Origin: Buxus sempervirens
Lineage: Eukaryota; Streptophyta; Magnoliopsida; Buxales; Buxaceae
Assembly (NCBI GenBank): GCA_947561395.2
Contig: OX387183.1
Location: forward strand, 16,419,402-16,483,401
Length of the DNA: 64,000 nucleotides
Direction: 5' to 3'
The position numbers and the translations under genes were made by a program. This document shows positions 1 to 10,468 of this stretch, in pieces. How positions within the stretch are numbered: the stretch's first letter is position 1; every line of letters starts with the position of its first letter. The notes below the pieces were generated by a model. It made no database searches, was not told the origin of the DNA, and was given only the letters and a program-made list of their open reading frames with translations.

Positions 1-19
1 TCATGACAAGATCAGGGAG

Positions 20-1636
20 ATGTGTGGAAGGAAAAGAACAAGAAAAGAAAGAGGCAGAACAAAAACAGAGGGGGAAGGCAAAGATAGGGGAAGACACCCC
101 CAGGTCGTCAATGATGAGGCAGCGGACCTCTTAAAAATACTGAAAAAGAGTGAATTCAATATTGTCGACCAATTAATTAAGGTCCCTGCCCAGATATCAA
201 TATTGGTATTGTTGCTTAATTCAGAAAAGCATAGGGACTCATTAATAAAGGTACTCCAGAGTGCTAACGTGCCTAAAACGATTGAGCCAGACCAGCTCGG
301 CATGATGATCGGCCAGATCTTATCTCAAAATGTAATAAGCTTTTCAGAGAGCGAGATAAGCCCTGGCGGATGTTATCATGTGGACCCTTTGCACATCACA
401 GTGCTTTGTAAGGGTAATATGATAGCCCGAGTTCTAATAGATAATGGGTCAGCCTTAAACGTCTGTCCCTTAGTAACATTTGTTAGACTCGGTCTGGATC
501 AATCCAAAATTAAGCAGAATGGAAGGATAGTGAGAGCTTTTGATAGCTCCAAAACACACTCCCTAGGGGAGATTGAATTTCCGATTACCATCGGACCGAA
601 TATCTTTAATATCACATTCGAAGTGATAGATATTCCAGCTGCCTTCAATCTTCTCCTAGGAAGGCCGTGGATTCACTCAGCTAGGGCGATACCATCCATC
701 CTTCACCAAAGAGTAAAATATATAAGGGGTCAGAGGGTGATAACAGTCCTAGCCGAGAGTCTAGTCCCTCCCGTCATACTACCTGACGTACCTTTTATTA
801 ATGTGGAATTAACAGCAGACAAAATTGCGTTTCATTCTTTTCAGTTTGAAACAGTCAACTTCATACCTGGGGGGTGTTTAAAAAAGAATGAGAAGCTGAC
901 ATGCGCCGACAGGATGGTGGAGAAGGTCATGAAAGATTGGGATTTTCACCCAGGAAAGGGGTTGGGAATTAATCTACAAGGAAGAGTGGAGCCCATAGAG
1001 GCACAAAGACTGGTCCCACGAGTAGGACTAGGGATGAAAATGAGAAGATGGAAGAGGGGACAACAGAAAGAAAATGGTAATGAAAGGGAAAAGAATCAAG
1101 GAAAATTCCCTCATTTAAGGGAAACTTTTCCAAAGCCCTCTCATATCATTCAACTGTCTCCTCCTACAGATTCCCCCCAACCCCCATATTTTAATGATAA
1201 TCCTTTTAGAAAACCTTTTACCTCAACCCTTCAACCTTTTATCCCCCTTTCACCCACTTTGACGCCTAAAGCCGTGGATGAACCTGAGCCACTGCCACGA
1301 GTACAGCAGGACTTCACAAAAGAGGCAGGGGCATTCTTTGCAATGACAGAGGACGAAGGAAGAAAGAAAGCAGGAAAAGAGGTTCCTTTTATTGACTGGA
1401 CCTCGATCAAGATCCCAGATGAAGTCACATCTGATCTCAGCCCAGAAGCAGAAAAGGGCAGTTTTTCAAATCCGGTAATGATGGTATTGGATCAAGAGCT
1501 TGAGGAGGAGCAGGTTTGCACTATACCACCTGCTCCAGAAGGCTTTGCGTTAAAAAATTGGGAAGAGATCCCTTTGACATTTGAGGCCGCATATGGTTGG
1601 CAATCAGCTGCGGCCTCCAAAAAAAAATTCCATTAG
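20..1636 (+). CDS. Element A: protease plus G-patch part of gag-pol (fossil)
   Basis: Open stretch of 538 codons; the true start of the polyprotein lies before the window, so the first ATG is not claimed as its start. A retropepsin-like domain has its active-site motif LIDNGSALNV near residue 140, with the hydrophobic LLLGRPW motif near 210 that closes the fold. A G-patch-like glycine-rich stretch (residues about 305-335, HPGKGLG and RVGLG) follows, then a proline-rich linker. The protease-G-patch pairing is common in plant Tat elements. The protein would cut the element's own polyprotein; the G-patch may bind RNA or modulate the protease. Confidence 0.8.
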   Translation: MCGRKRTRKERGRTKTEGEGKDRGRHPQVVNDEAADLLKILKKSEFNIVDQLIKVPAQISILVLLLNSEKHRDSLIKVLQSANVPKTIEPDQLGMMIGQILSQNVISFSESEISPGGCYHVDPLHITVLCKGNMIARVLIDNGSALNVCPLVTFVRLGLDQSKIKQNGRIVRAFDSSKTHSLGEIEFPITIGPNIFNITFEVIDIPAAFNLLLGRPWIHSARAIPSILHQRVKYIRGQRVITVLAESLVPPVILPDVPFINVELTADKIAFHSFQFETVNFIPGGCLKKNEKLTCADRMVEKVMKDWDFHPGKGLGINLQGRVEPIEAQRLVPRVGLGMKMRRWKRGQQKENGNEREKNQGKFPHLRETFPKPSHIIQLSPPTDSPQPPYFNDNPFRKPFTSTLQPFIPLSPTLTPKAVDEPEPLPRVQQDFTKEAGAFFAMTEDEGRKKAGKEVPFIDWTSIKIPDEVTSDLSPEAEKGSFSNPVMMVLDQELEEEQVCTIPPAPEGFALKNWEEIPLTFEAAYGWQSAAASKKKFH

Positions 1637-1758
1637 TGGATTGCCCTTTTCCTGAAGGCTTTAATGAACCTTCATCTTCAGGAAAAGCCTCTTTAGAAGG
1701 TTCTCAAAAAAACCAAAAAGATTTTTCAACTTTTTCTTGAAAATCTAAAGCTTTCAAA

Positions 1759-4128
1759 ATGGTCCAGACTGCTTATGAACCATATATACAGACTGAATTA
1801 GAGCAAGTTGAGTATGACTTCGACCTCGAGCTCGACTTCGACCTAATGGGGATCGAAGAGGTTACCGAGGCCGAAGACGATGACCTTCCAAGAGAAATTT
1901 CGTATCAATTGGAACGTCACGAAAAGGGTATTCAACCTAATATTGAAGAAACCATTTCCATAAACCTGGGAACCAAAGAGGACCCAAAAATTGTAAAGAT
2001 TGGTGCATGCTTGTCTGATATGCAGCAGAAGGAAATGTCCCAATTCTTGGCCGATTACAAGGACGTGCTCGCATGGTCTTATCGGGATATGCCAGGGTTG
2101 GATACAGACATGGTTGTACACAGGCTGCCAATCCTACCAGGAGTAAAGCCTATTAAGCAGAAACTAAGAAGGTTGAAACCAGAGTGGACTTTAAAAGTCA
2201 AGGATGAAGTGGTGAAACAGTTTCAAGCTAGGTTTTTGGCGGTTTCCACATACCCTGATTGGTTAGCTAATATAGTCCCGGTTCCAAAGAAGGATGGAAA
2301 AGTCAGGATGTATGTAGATTACAGAGACTTGAACAAGGCAAGCCTGAAGGATGATTTTCCTTTGCCACACATCGACATCTTGGTTGATAACACGGCAGTG
2401 CACAGCTTGTTCTCTTTTATGGATGGCTTTTCCGGATATAACCAAATCAAAATGGCAAAGGAAGATCAAGAGAAAACCGCTTTTATCACTCCTTGGGGAA
2501 CCTTTCACTACACAGTCATGCCTTTTGGATTGAAGAATGCCGGGGCAACGTATCAGCGAGCCATGACAGCCCTTTTCCATGACATGATCCACAAAGAAAT
2601 GGAGGTCTATGTGGATGATATGATCGCCAAATCGTGTGAAGAGGAAGACCACTTAATCAATCTAAAGAGGGTATTTGACCGTCTAAGGAAATACAGCTTA
2701 AGGCTCAATCCAGCAAAGTGTGTTTTTGGAGCCACATCAGGGAAATTATTGGGATTCATTATAAGCAGAAGAGGGATTGAGATAGACCTGTCTAAGGCAA
2801 AAGCAATCTTTGAGATGCCACCTCCTAAAACTGAAAAAGAAGTTAGGGGTTTTCTGGGAAGAATTCAGTACATTAGCCGGTTCATAGCACAACTCACTAC
2901 TATTTGCAAGCCGATCTTTAAGCTTCTAAGGAAGAATAACCCAACTATATGGAATGAGGATTGCCAACAAGCATTTGATAAAATAAAGGATTATCTGTTA
3001 AATCCACCTGTTCTAGTACCGCCAACTCCAGGAAAACCATTGATCCTATATCTATCGGTTTTAGAAACATCAATGGGATGTGTATTGGGGCAGCATGATG
3101 AAACAGGCAGAAAAGAAAAGGCTATCTACTATTTAAGCAAGAAGTTCACAGATTATGAGACAAAATATTCGCCTTTGGAAAAAACTTGTTGTGCTTTGGT
3201 CTGGGCAACTCAGAGGCTTAGGCACTATTTCTTAAGCTATTCAACTTTGCTGATTTCAAGGATGGATCCTTTAAAATATCTGTTTGAAAAGCCGGCTTTA
3301 ACTGGTAGAACAGCGAAGTGGCAGCTTTTGCTTTCAGAATTCGACCTGACATACGTCACTCAGAAAGCAATCAAAGGTCAAGCAATTGCTGATCATCTAG
3401 CTGAGCATCCGTTACCAGATTATCAGCCTCTTAAGACAAATTTCCCTGATGAGGCTATTTTATTTGCTGAAGAGGAAGAAAGTGAAGACTCCTGGCAGAT
3501 GTTCTTTGATGGGGCTGCAAATATGAATGGAAATGGAATTGGTGCAGTATTAGTGAAGCCGGATGGTTCACATATCCCAATCACAGTGAAGTTGAGGTTT
3601 CAGTGCACGAACAACATAGCAGAGTATGAAGCGTGTATAATTGGATTGCAAGCTGCTCTAGATCATGATATTCAAGAACTTGACGTATACGGGGATTCGA
3701 GTCTTATCATCTTCCAAACAACTGGTGAATGGAAAACCAAAGATCACAAGTTGATCCCATATCGCCAGTATTTGGAAGAAATAAGTATCAGATTTACTCG
3801 AATTTCTTTTAGCTATATGCCAAGGTCTAAGAATCAGTTTGCGGATGCCTTGGCGACATTGGCTTCAATGGTTAGTATTCCAGAAGGGGTAGACATAAAA
3901 CCACTCGAAATCGAAGTCAGGGATAAGCCAGCTTACTGTCTTGTTTTAGAAGGAGCACAAGAAACAGAAATACCATGGTTTCAAGATATCAAGAATTTCT
4001 TGAATAATCAGAATTTTCCAGAAGGCGCTAACTCTACTGAAAAAAGGATGATACAGAGGTTAGCAGGACAGTTCCTCCTAAGTGGTGGGCAGTTATACAA
4101 AAGATCTTACAACAATGTTCTACTTTGA
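1759..4128 (+). CDS. Element A: reverse transcriptase and dual RNase H (fossil)
   Basis: Open stretch of 789 codons. The reverse transcriptase core runs from about residue 130 to 310, with the catalytic YVDD at 284-287 and the upstream FMDGFSGYNQI block typical of Ty3/gypsy. A first, gypsy-type RNase H-like region covers about 430-540 (motifs VLGQHDETGRK, LEKTCCALVW). A second RNase H of the archaeal/plant type follows at about 580-715, starting with FFDGAA (Asp near 584) and including NNIAEYEA and YGDSSLII. The second domain is diagnostic of Tat elements. The product would copy element RNA into DNA and degrade the RNA strand. Confidence 0.88.
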   Translation: MVQTAYEPYIQTELEQVEYDFDLELDFDLMGIEEVTEAEDDDLPREISYQLERHEKGIQPNIEETISINLGTKEDPKIVKIGACLSDMQQKEMSQFLADYKDVLAWSYRDMPGLDTDMVVHRLPILPGVKPIKQKLRRLKPEWTLKVKDEVVKQFQARFLAVSTYPDWLANIVPVPKKDGKVRMYVDYRDLNKASLKDDFPLPHIDILVDNTAVHSLFSFMDGFSGYNQIKMAKEDQEKTAFITPWGTFHYTVMPFGLKNAGATYQRAMTALFHDMIHKEMEVYVDDMIAKSCEEEDHLINLKRVFDRLRKYSLRLNPAKCVFGATSGKLLGFIISRRGIEIDLSKAKAIFEMPPPKTEKEVRGFLGRIQYISRFIAQLTTICKPIFKLLRKNNPTIWNEDCQQAFDKIKDYLLNPPVLVPPTPGKPLILYLSVLETSMGCVLGQHDETGRKEKAIYYLSKKFTDYETKYSPLEKTCCALVWATQRLRHYFLSYSTLLISRMDPLKYLFEKPALTGRTAKWQLLLSEFDLTYVTQKAIKGQAIADHLAEHPLPDYQPLKTNFPDEAILFAEEEESEDSWQMFFDGAANMNGNGIGAVLVKPDGSHIPITVKLRFQCTNNIAEYEACIIGLQAALDHDIQELDVYGDSSLIIFQTTGEWKTKDHKLIPYRQYLEEISIRFTRISFSYMPRSKNQFADALATLASMVSIPEGVDIKPLEIEVRDKPAYCLVLEGAQETEIPWFQDIKNFLNNQNFPEGANSTEKRMIQRLAGQFLLSGGQLYKRSYNNVLL

Positions 4129-4155
4129 TGCGTCACCAAGGTTGAAGCAGAAAGG

Positions 4156-5223
4156 TTGATAGAAACAATGCATGGAGGGGTTTGTGGACCACATATGAAT
4201 GGACACATGCTCGCAAGGAAAATACTGCGATTGGGATATTATTGGTCTACAATGGAGCATGATTGTTGCATACACGTTAAGAGGTGCCACTTGTGCCAAA
4301 TATACGCTGATAATAAGCATGCACCGCCAAATGAGCTGCACAGCATGACCTCGCCATGGCCTTTCTCTATGTGGGGTATTGATGTCATTGGGATGATTTC
4401 TCCAAAAGCGTCTAATGGACACCGGTTCATCCGCGTGGCAATCGATTATTTCATGAAATGGGTTGAAGCTGCTTCATATGCAAATATTACAGGGAACCAT
4501 GTTCTTAAGTTTCTGAAGCACAACATAATTTGTCGCTATGGATTGCCAAAGGCCATAATTTCAGACAATGCTTCAAATATTAAGAACAAATATATGAAGA
4601 AGATGTGTGAGCAGTTTCAGATAACTCATCACAAGTCAGCCCCATACAGGCCAAAGATGAATGGAGCAGTAGAAGCGGCAAACAAGAACATAAAGAAAAT
4701 AATTCAGAAGATGGTAGTGAGTTATAGAGATTGGCACAAGATGCTACCATTTGCTCTCCATGCTTACAGAACCTCAATCCGAACTTCTACTGGGGCAACG
4801 CCGTATTCCTTGGTTTATGGAACGGAGGCAGTCTTACCTGTTGAAGTAGAAATCCCTTCATTGAGAGTGCTTATGGAAACAGAACTTGAAGAAGCTGAAT
4901 GGGTTCAGTCTAGATATGAGCAACTCAATTTGATAGAAGAAAAGCATTTGAATGCGCTTTGCCACGGTCAACTGTATCAGAAGAGAATGGCCAGAGCCTA
5001 CAATAAGAAGGTGAAGCCCAGAGCTTTCCAAGTGGGTAATTTAGTTTTAAAGAAGATATTGCCATTTCTGGAAGACCCTCGCGGAAAGTTTAAGCCAAAT
5101 TGGGAAGGACCTTATGTAGTGAAGAAGGTCCTGTCAGGAGGCGCTCTCATTTTGACAAAAATGGATGGGACAGATTTTCCTGAGCCAATCAACTCCGATG
5201 CGGTCAAGCAATATTTCCCTTGA
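4156..5223 (+). CDS. Element A: integrase (fossil)
   Basis: Open stretch of 355 codons. A zinc-binding HHCC region lies at the N-terminus (His residues near 10-16, CHLC near 50). The catalytic core has Asp near 76 (GIDVIG), Asp near 137 (SDNAS) and Glu near 173 (GAVEAANK), so the last two are 35 residues apart as in the D,D-35-E family. A C-terminal NWEGPYVV (GPY/F) module is present and no chromodomain follows, consistent with Tat. The reading continues almost directly from the RT/RNase H part. It would insert element DNA into chromosomes. Confidence 0.87.
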   Translation: MIETMHGGVCGPHMNGHMLARKILRLGYYWSTMEHDCCIHVKRCHLCQIYADNKHAPPNELHSMTSPWPFSMWGIDVIGMISPKASNGHRFIRVAIDYFMKWVEAASYANITGNHVLKFLKHNIICRYGLPKAIISDNASNIKNKYMKKMCEQFQITHHKSAPYRPKMNGAVEAANKNIKKIIQKMVVSYRDWHKMLPFALHAYRTSIRTSTGATPYSLVYGTEAVLPVEVEIPSLRVLMETELEEAEWVQSRYEQLNLIEEKHLNALCHGQLYQKRMARAYNKKVKPRAFQVGNLVLKKILPFLEDPRGKFKPNWEGPYVVKKVLSGGALILTKMDGTDFPEPINSDAVKQYFP

Positions 5224-6278
5224 AGGAATATCACAAAGAAATGATCTGGGGCCATTTGTTCTTTATCCCTCAAAAATTTTAACATCCCTAGCTTAAACCA
5301 AGTTGAGCCTGTTCGTGTTTTAAAGAACCCAAACTGGGTCTTACAGTGCGACTGGGGCAAAGTTAATAGAAAAGAAAAAAAACAAAGAAGGAAAAATAGC
5401 AAAGAAAGGCCAAATACAAAGAAGAGAAAAAAGGCCAATATTGGGAATGGGGAGTCGCATCCATTATAACTGTAAGCCCAGTTGTCCTATTTCAAGAGGT
5501 CAAAATTTTGAGCCTATAATAGCTTTCTTTCATAAACTTAACCCAGCCTTCATTTCGTCCTATGAGTCAAGTCCTCGGTGATCTAGGTGTATTCCTTCAA
5601 CTCGCGGTGTTAAAAGGGCAATGACGGAATAAATGAGCCGGCCCTAGTGAAAACCGTAACAGGCACTAGGGGCAATATTGGCAAAGAAAAGGCAAAAGAA
5701 AAAAGAATAAAAGAAAAGAAAGAAACAGAAAAAGAGATCACAAACCGCACTTTGGGTACAGATTGAACCAAACCACCCTTTGACTACGGTTTTGGCCAAA
5801 GGGCTAGGCAACCGCATATTGGAGACGGTTTTGGCTAAACCGGTCTGAATGCACGGTTTTGGGCAGTAGAATTGAGTTGAGCCAATTTTCCGCACAGGAC
5901 TGAACCAGTAGACTGTGGCATGACCCCTGAAGGTGGGAATGAAACTTGGGGATGAGTCTAAAGGTTCCAGGGGGGACGGAATGGCTTCTTCCTCATTAGT
6001 TAAAATACCCTTTTTGCCCAACTTACTTCAATTCATCAAACCATATGGGATTAAAGCATTATGGACTAATTTAAAACAAAAACCCACAAAAAGAAAATTA
6101 TATTTTGACCGATGATGAGAAATCAGTGACTTTTCATTAAAACTGTCAGTTTTTACAAGCATATGAGAGTTTTGAGGCCAATAGTATAAAAACCTATTTT
6201 GTATTCTTTATCTTTCCACTAGTGGAGTTTCTCTTTGTACAAAAGTGCAAAAAAGGGAAAAAAATACAATAAAAGAGG
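5224..6278 (+). other. Element A 3' spacer after integrase
   Basis: AT- and purine-rich non-coding stretch between integrase and the end of the antisense gene aORF-1. It contains the dyad array at 5743-5858 and otherwise only short chance open frames. Confidence 0.6.
5743..5858. repeat. CCG-N11-CGG dyad array, post-integrase copy
   Basis: Four 21-bp units of the form AACCG-N11-CGGTT, starting at 5743 (right half degenerate), 5771 (left half AACCA), 5810 and 5838. Start-to-start spacings are 28, 39 and 28 bp. The same dyad occurs in the element's LTR and upstream of its antisense genes. Confidence 0.7.
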
Positions 6279-6593
6279 CTAATCTCTATCCCCTAGCCTT
6301 TCCTCAAGCTCTCTGATCCGAGCCGCCTGAACCGCAACAAGCCTTTCAGCCCCCTTTGCATCTAGGTCACTGAGGAATGAGATGACGTCATCTGAGAGGG
6401 TCTGTCTGGTCCTCATATCTCTGAGCCTGGCCATGGTCTCATCATGCCTACGCCATGCGGCTCTAACCTTGAAGCAACGGGCCTGTATCTGCTCTGATAG
6501 CCGTCTCTCCAGGTTTTCCTTCTCCAATCTCAGGGCTCGAGCCTCCTCCACCCATATGTGCTGAAGCCGTATATGAGAAGCCCGCTCAGTCTC

Positions 6594-8876
6594 TGTGAGA
6601 CATGGGAAAAATCACCGGAATGATTATCCCTCCGTCAACACACGGGCTCAACGCAAAAAAATGGAGAGTCGCCACCATTCATGATTTTGGGGTGAGAATG
6701 GACACCAAAGAGTTCAAAAATAAGCAAAAATAGCCAAAAGAAACATTCTAGGATAAAAATAACCCTACTTGAAAATCAAATCCAGAGATGGGTAAGGGGA
6801 TTAGATTATGAACGGGGGAAGGTGTTAGGCACCCCCATTCATCCACACGAAGTGGTAGCCAAGTGTATGTTCATGCAAAAATAAGAAAGCTTGCTAAAAT
6901 CATAGAAAACCTTGAAAAAAGACCAATGTATGATATTTCCACATGAAGATCTAAATGGATTCTAGATCCTCTCTCATATCAATATCATTTCTGGAATATC
7001 TCAAAAGATGGAAATCAAAGCTCAAGTTGCTCAAAACCAAGTTAAATCAAATCCGGAAAATTCGGTAAAAAGTATGCCATTTGCCTTGAAATCATTCAAA
7101 TCCAATTCTAAATTGGATTTGAATGATTTCAAATCCAATTTAGGAGTCTCATGCAAAATTTCACTTCATTCCGATGAAAAATCTAGGAGTTATGCTCCTT
7201 TGAAGTTGCTGCTGGGGATTTTTAAAAGTGGTAAGTGGGCAACTTTGGAAAATTGTCTAGAAAAATCCACTACATAAAAGTCCACGAAATTTGGTTTGAT
7301 TGAAGTTTGTATGGCCATCTTTCAAAAGAAACTAGCCTCATACAAATATCCCTTCGGATGTGCCTTGGGTGGTCTCCCGAACAGGCCCCGAAGATCACAG
7401 ATTTACCCAGAAAAGTACAAATGAACAGTTCTGAGTAAATCGGCTACCAATAATTCAAATGGAATCCAAAAATTATGAAACCAACTGGATTTGAAAATAG
7501 ACTCATAAAGGAATACTCAGAAACAAAAATCACTCAAATCGGACTTAAAACTAACACATGGCGGTCCGTCGAAGTGACAAGTTCTGTACTTAAACCTGAA
7601 CTGTCCACTTAACTTCGACAGAAAGGTGTCAAAAATCCGTTCGATGGAAATTCATGAAATTTGGTGGACATAAACTATACAGCCTCACCTTTCCCATGGT
7701 TCTAGAATCGCTCCAAAATTCATCCGGACGATGAAGTTATGAGCGTCCGAAGTAAGGGTACAGGTGCTGTCCAGTTAGGCCCTTTTTGAAGAAAATCAAA
7801 TCCGAAAATTTATAAAGTGTGTGAGATTCGTGTGAGATGAATCCAAAACCTTTGAAAAGCATTTAAAACACTCCAGAATTTGATTGAGGCCATTTATTGG
7901 AGATTTATCACAATGAATGTAATAAATCCCCAAATGTGAGCCTATTCACCAAAAAAGTGTAATATGTGTGCAAGAGTGAAAAACCAAGCAAGATTAATAC
8001 AACAACATATCATGCATATAGATTCAACAAGAGAGGTTCTAGCATAGCCTAGGGTTCCGTTCCATTATCGTTTCCCTCTGTTCTCTCTCCACGTTAAACA
8101 CGGTTCTTCGAGATAATCAAGGGTACTTTGATTATAGAACGGTTTTCAATCATTCAAAAGCCTTATGCTACATGGGTTCTAGCACTAGGGTCAATCCCCA
8201 GTCTCGTTTCTCCTAGATCCGCCTTCACGTTTTACGGCTAGGGGAGTCTTGAGATACTTTGAGCCGGGGAAGGATTTTCACACACAAAGAAGGCTTTACA
8301 CTACAGAAAGGTAGAAGAAGAGATCTAGATCTAGGAATGTAAATACAGAAATTAAAGAGAGGTTTGAGGCTTACCTGGATTCTGGAAGCACTCCCGCAGC
8401 GATTTCCTTCTTCTCTTGAAGTTCTTCTTTGCGAGAATTCAAAACAAGAGTTGGTTCCAATTTGCTTAAGGTGGAGGCTCCTATTTATAGGCAAAGGCTA
8501 AGGTCATTGGTAGACACAACTTAATGTCTAGAACCCCCCAACCTTAACCCTAAGGTTATTTCCGAGATTTCCCCTCATTTAATGAGGGACATGATGGTAA
8601 CAAGTGATTTCTCTCGGAAAACCCTAATTTTGAGCAAACTTAATGTATCCGGTATATCAGACCGGATACAAAAGGGCCTTAAGGTATCCGGTACATGGTA
8701 CCGGATACACTAAGGCTCACATGTATCCGGTATGAGTAACCGGATACAGGAAGGAGTACTTGTATCCGGCCTGAGTATCCGGATACAGGTAAAAGTTTAT
8801 TTTCTTCAATTTCTGTGCTGGCTTTCAAGGAGATAATGATTTTTGATGATTGTTTGTGCAATTTGGGGTGTCTACA
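6594..8876 (-). mobile_element. Solo LTR B1 (Tat-type), inserted in aORF-1
   Basis: Starts TGTGAGACATG and ends GTGTCTACA on the + strand, so TG...CA ends. It is flanked by a perfect 5-bp duplication GTCTC at 6589-6593 and 8877-8881. A TATA-like box (CTATAAATAGG on the - strand, about 8481-8490) gives its direction. Sequence blocks match LTR B2 and, more weakly, the 3' LTR of element A. No internal region remains, so it is the product of LTR-LTR recombination. Confidence 0.92.
8645..8786. repeat. CCG-N11-CGG dyad array in LTR B1, 39-bp period
   Basis: Four 25-bp inverted repeats of the form GTATCCGG-N9-CCGGATAC start at 8645, 8684, 8723 and 8762, exactly 39 bp apart. The core is again CCG-N11-CGG. 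Loop sequences differ from unit to unit while the arms are nearly constant. The array lies about 160 bp upstream of the LTR's TATA-like box. Confidence 0.85.
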
Positions 8877-10349
8877 GTCTCCAAGAGGTCCTCATAGGTA
8901 GGACATGGAACAGCAGAAGGGTCCATTGGGATAGAAGCACAGCTCTGCACCTGCTCCTTGATCCAAAAGAGGTAGTCCTTCTCATGCAACTTGGAAAAGA
9001 CAGGACCTCTCAAGAAGCAAGCCTGCGACCAGTCCTTCAACAAGCGATAGCAGAGCCCCATGGTAGCTGGTGTGAGAGGACCAATGAGCTCTTCGTACCC
9101 CTGAGGTACCAAAATCCCCTGAGACTCCTCTCCAAATTGCTGAATGACTCTCAAAGGCAAATAGAGCAAGGTGGACCTCAAGCCTATGAGCACGGCAAAA
9201 TTTTGATCGGAGAAGCTAATCACTATCTCAGTAGAAGGTTGATAAGCACCAGGCCATCTCACCTGGTCATCCTTAAGAGTCCCCAAGAAAGTGAACCATC
9301 CCTGTTTGCCACCGTGGATGTTGGGACACCCCCTGTTGCTCATCAAAACAGGAATGTTTAATCGGGGAAAGAAGCGGTGGGTTATCTCTTCAACTTGACT
9401 CAGGTGGTCAAGTAGCTAGAGCTGCAAAGAAAAGGGAAGCATTTCTAAACTTAGAAAATCTCAATTTTACAATAAAAACTGTAATTCAAGAAAGAGTTCA
9501 GATTTTACCTGAAGGATAGAGGCGCAGGCCAAGAAGCTTTTCTTCTTCCGATGATAGCAGTCAGTCAAGGCCTGGTATATTTCAGCCAGGATCATAGGGG
9601 CAAGCCTTTCGCACTCCCTAACTTGGCAGATGACTGAAATGAGGGATAAATCAACCTCACTATCCTCTCGAGGGAATAAAAGCTGATTGACCACTATCAA
9701 GGTCAAAGCGTTGAACCGAGCCGACCGGTTCGAGTTGTTCGACAGCTTTTCAGTCAAAAATGACTTTGATAGGGTCAGTAGGGCGTCAGCTTCCCCTAGC
9801 TCTTTCTTGCTAATTCCTAAAAAGGTGGAGGCTTCCTTTTTGAAGCTTGGTTTGAGAGGTGGGTTAACTACTTTCTTGGAGAACCTAAGGTTGAGGATGG
9901 TTTCAATCTCCTCGACTGTAGGGGTCATCTCCTTCTCCCCAAATCTAAAAAGATTCAGTTGGGGTTCCCAGTGCCCAATTAGTGCCTCTATGATTTCCCA
10001 TTTCAGGGGAACCTTTGGGATTGAGAGAACATGGCCTAGATTGGTGGAATCCCAATCTGTTTCATCTTGTGGGGTCATTGAACCAACCCATCTCTCATAA
10101 TAGGCATCTACAATGGCATACCGGGTTAAATTAGGAGGTTTGGACCTAATGTTTGGCCTAGATGCTGATGTTTCAAGTACAGAAGATGAAGAGGGCGCAG
10201 AAGCTGAATCAGAGGCCATTAATGGGCAGAAGTGGGTTAAAGGCGGATAGGAGAGAGAAAATCACCGAAAAGGGGGTTTCTGACCTAAGCAATACGTCAA
10301 AGTGACGTCTTGCCCGCGATTCGTGGCTTTAAAATAACAAAAGGGCAAA

Positions 10350-10468
10350 AACCGCATACACAGAACGGTTGTGCCTGAACTGCACTCAATGTGCGGTTGC
10401 ATTCCCGCAAAGTTTAAAAACCGCGGAACAAGCACGGTTCTCGCATAACCGCTCTGTATATACAGGTT
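10350..10468. promoter_or_regulatory. Dyad array upstream of antisense gene aORF-1
   Basis: Four AACCG-N11-CGGTT-type units start at 10350, 10378, 10419 and 10447 (the last has its right half shifted by one base). Spacings are 28, 41 and 28 bp. The array sits 130-250 bp upstream of the first ATG of aORF-1 (10219, - strand). Its arms match those in element A's LTR, so it may be a copy of the LTR control region serving the antisense gene. That role is inferred. Confidence 0.6.

Larger units (their letters stand above)
6279..10219 (-). pseudogene. Element A antisense gene aORF-1, DUF7745-like, split by solo LTR B1
   Basis: The gene runs against the element's own direction, a known trait of some Tat elements. 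The N-terminal block (9509-10219, - strand) has the pattern LIGHWEPQLNLFRFG followed by EMTPTVEEI, which I recognise from the plant DUF7745 / plant-mobile-domain-like group. Further blocks lie at about 8882-9421, with intron-like gaps between blocks. A charged coiled-coil block at 6279-6593 (repeated Glu/Arg/Leu, EKENLERRL) would form the C-terminus. Solo LTR B1 sits between the last two blocks. Function is unknown; related domains occur both in transposons and in plant silencing factors such as MAIN. It is broken by the insertion. Confidence 0.65.

Noticed and set aside
8645-8786. Regular repeats with variable spacers, CRISPR-like at a glance
   Set aside because: Plant LTR context, units are inverted repeats with loops, spacers of 14 bp, no cas genes.
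8843-9361. 172-codon frame on the + strand
   Set aside because: Shadow of the antisense gene aORF-1 block on the - strand, which has recognisable family wording.
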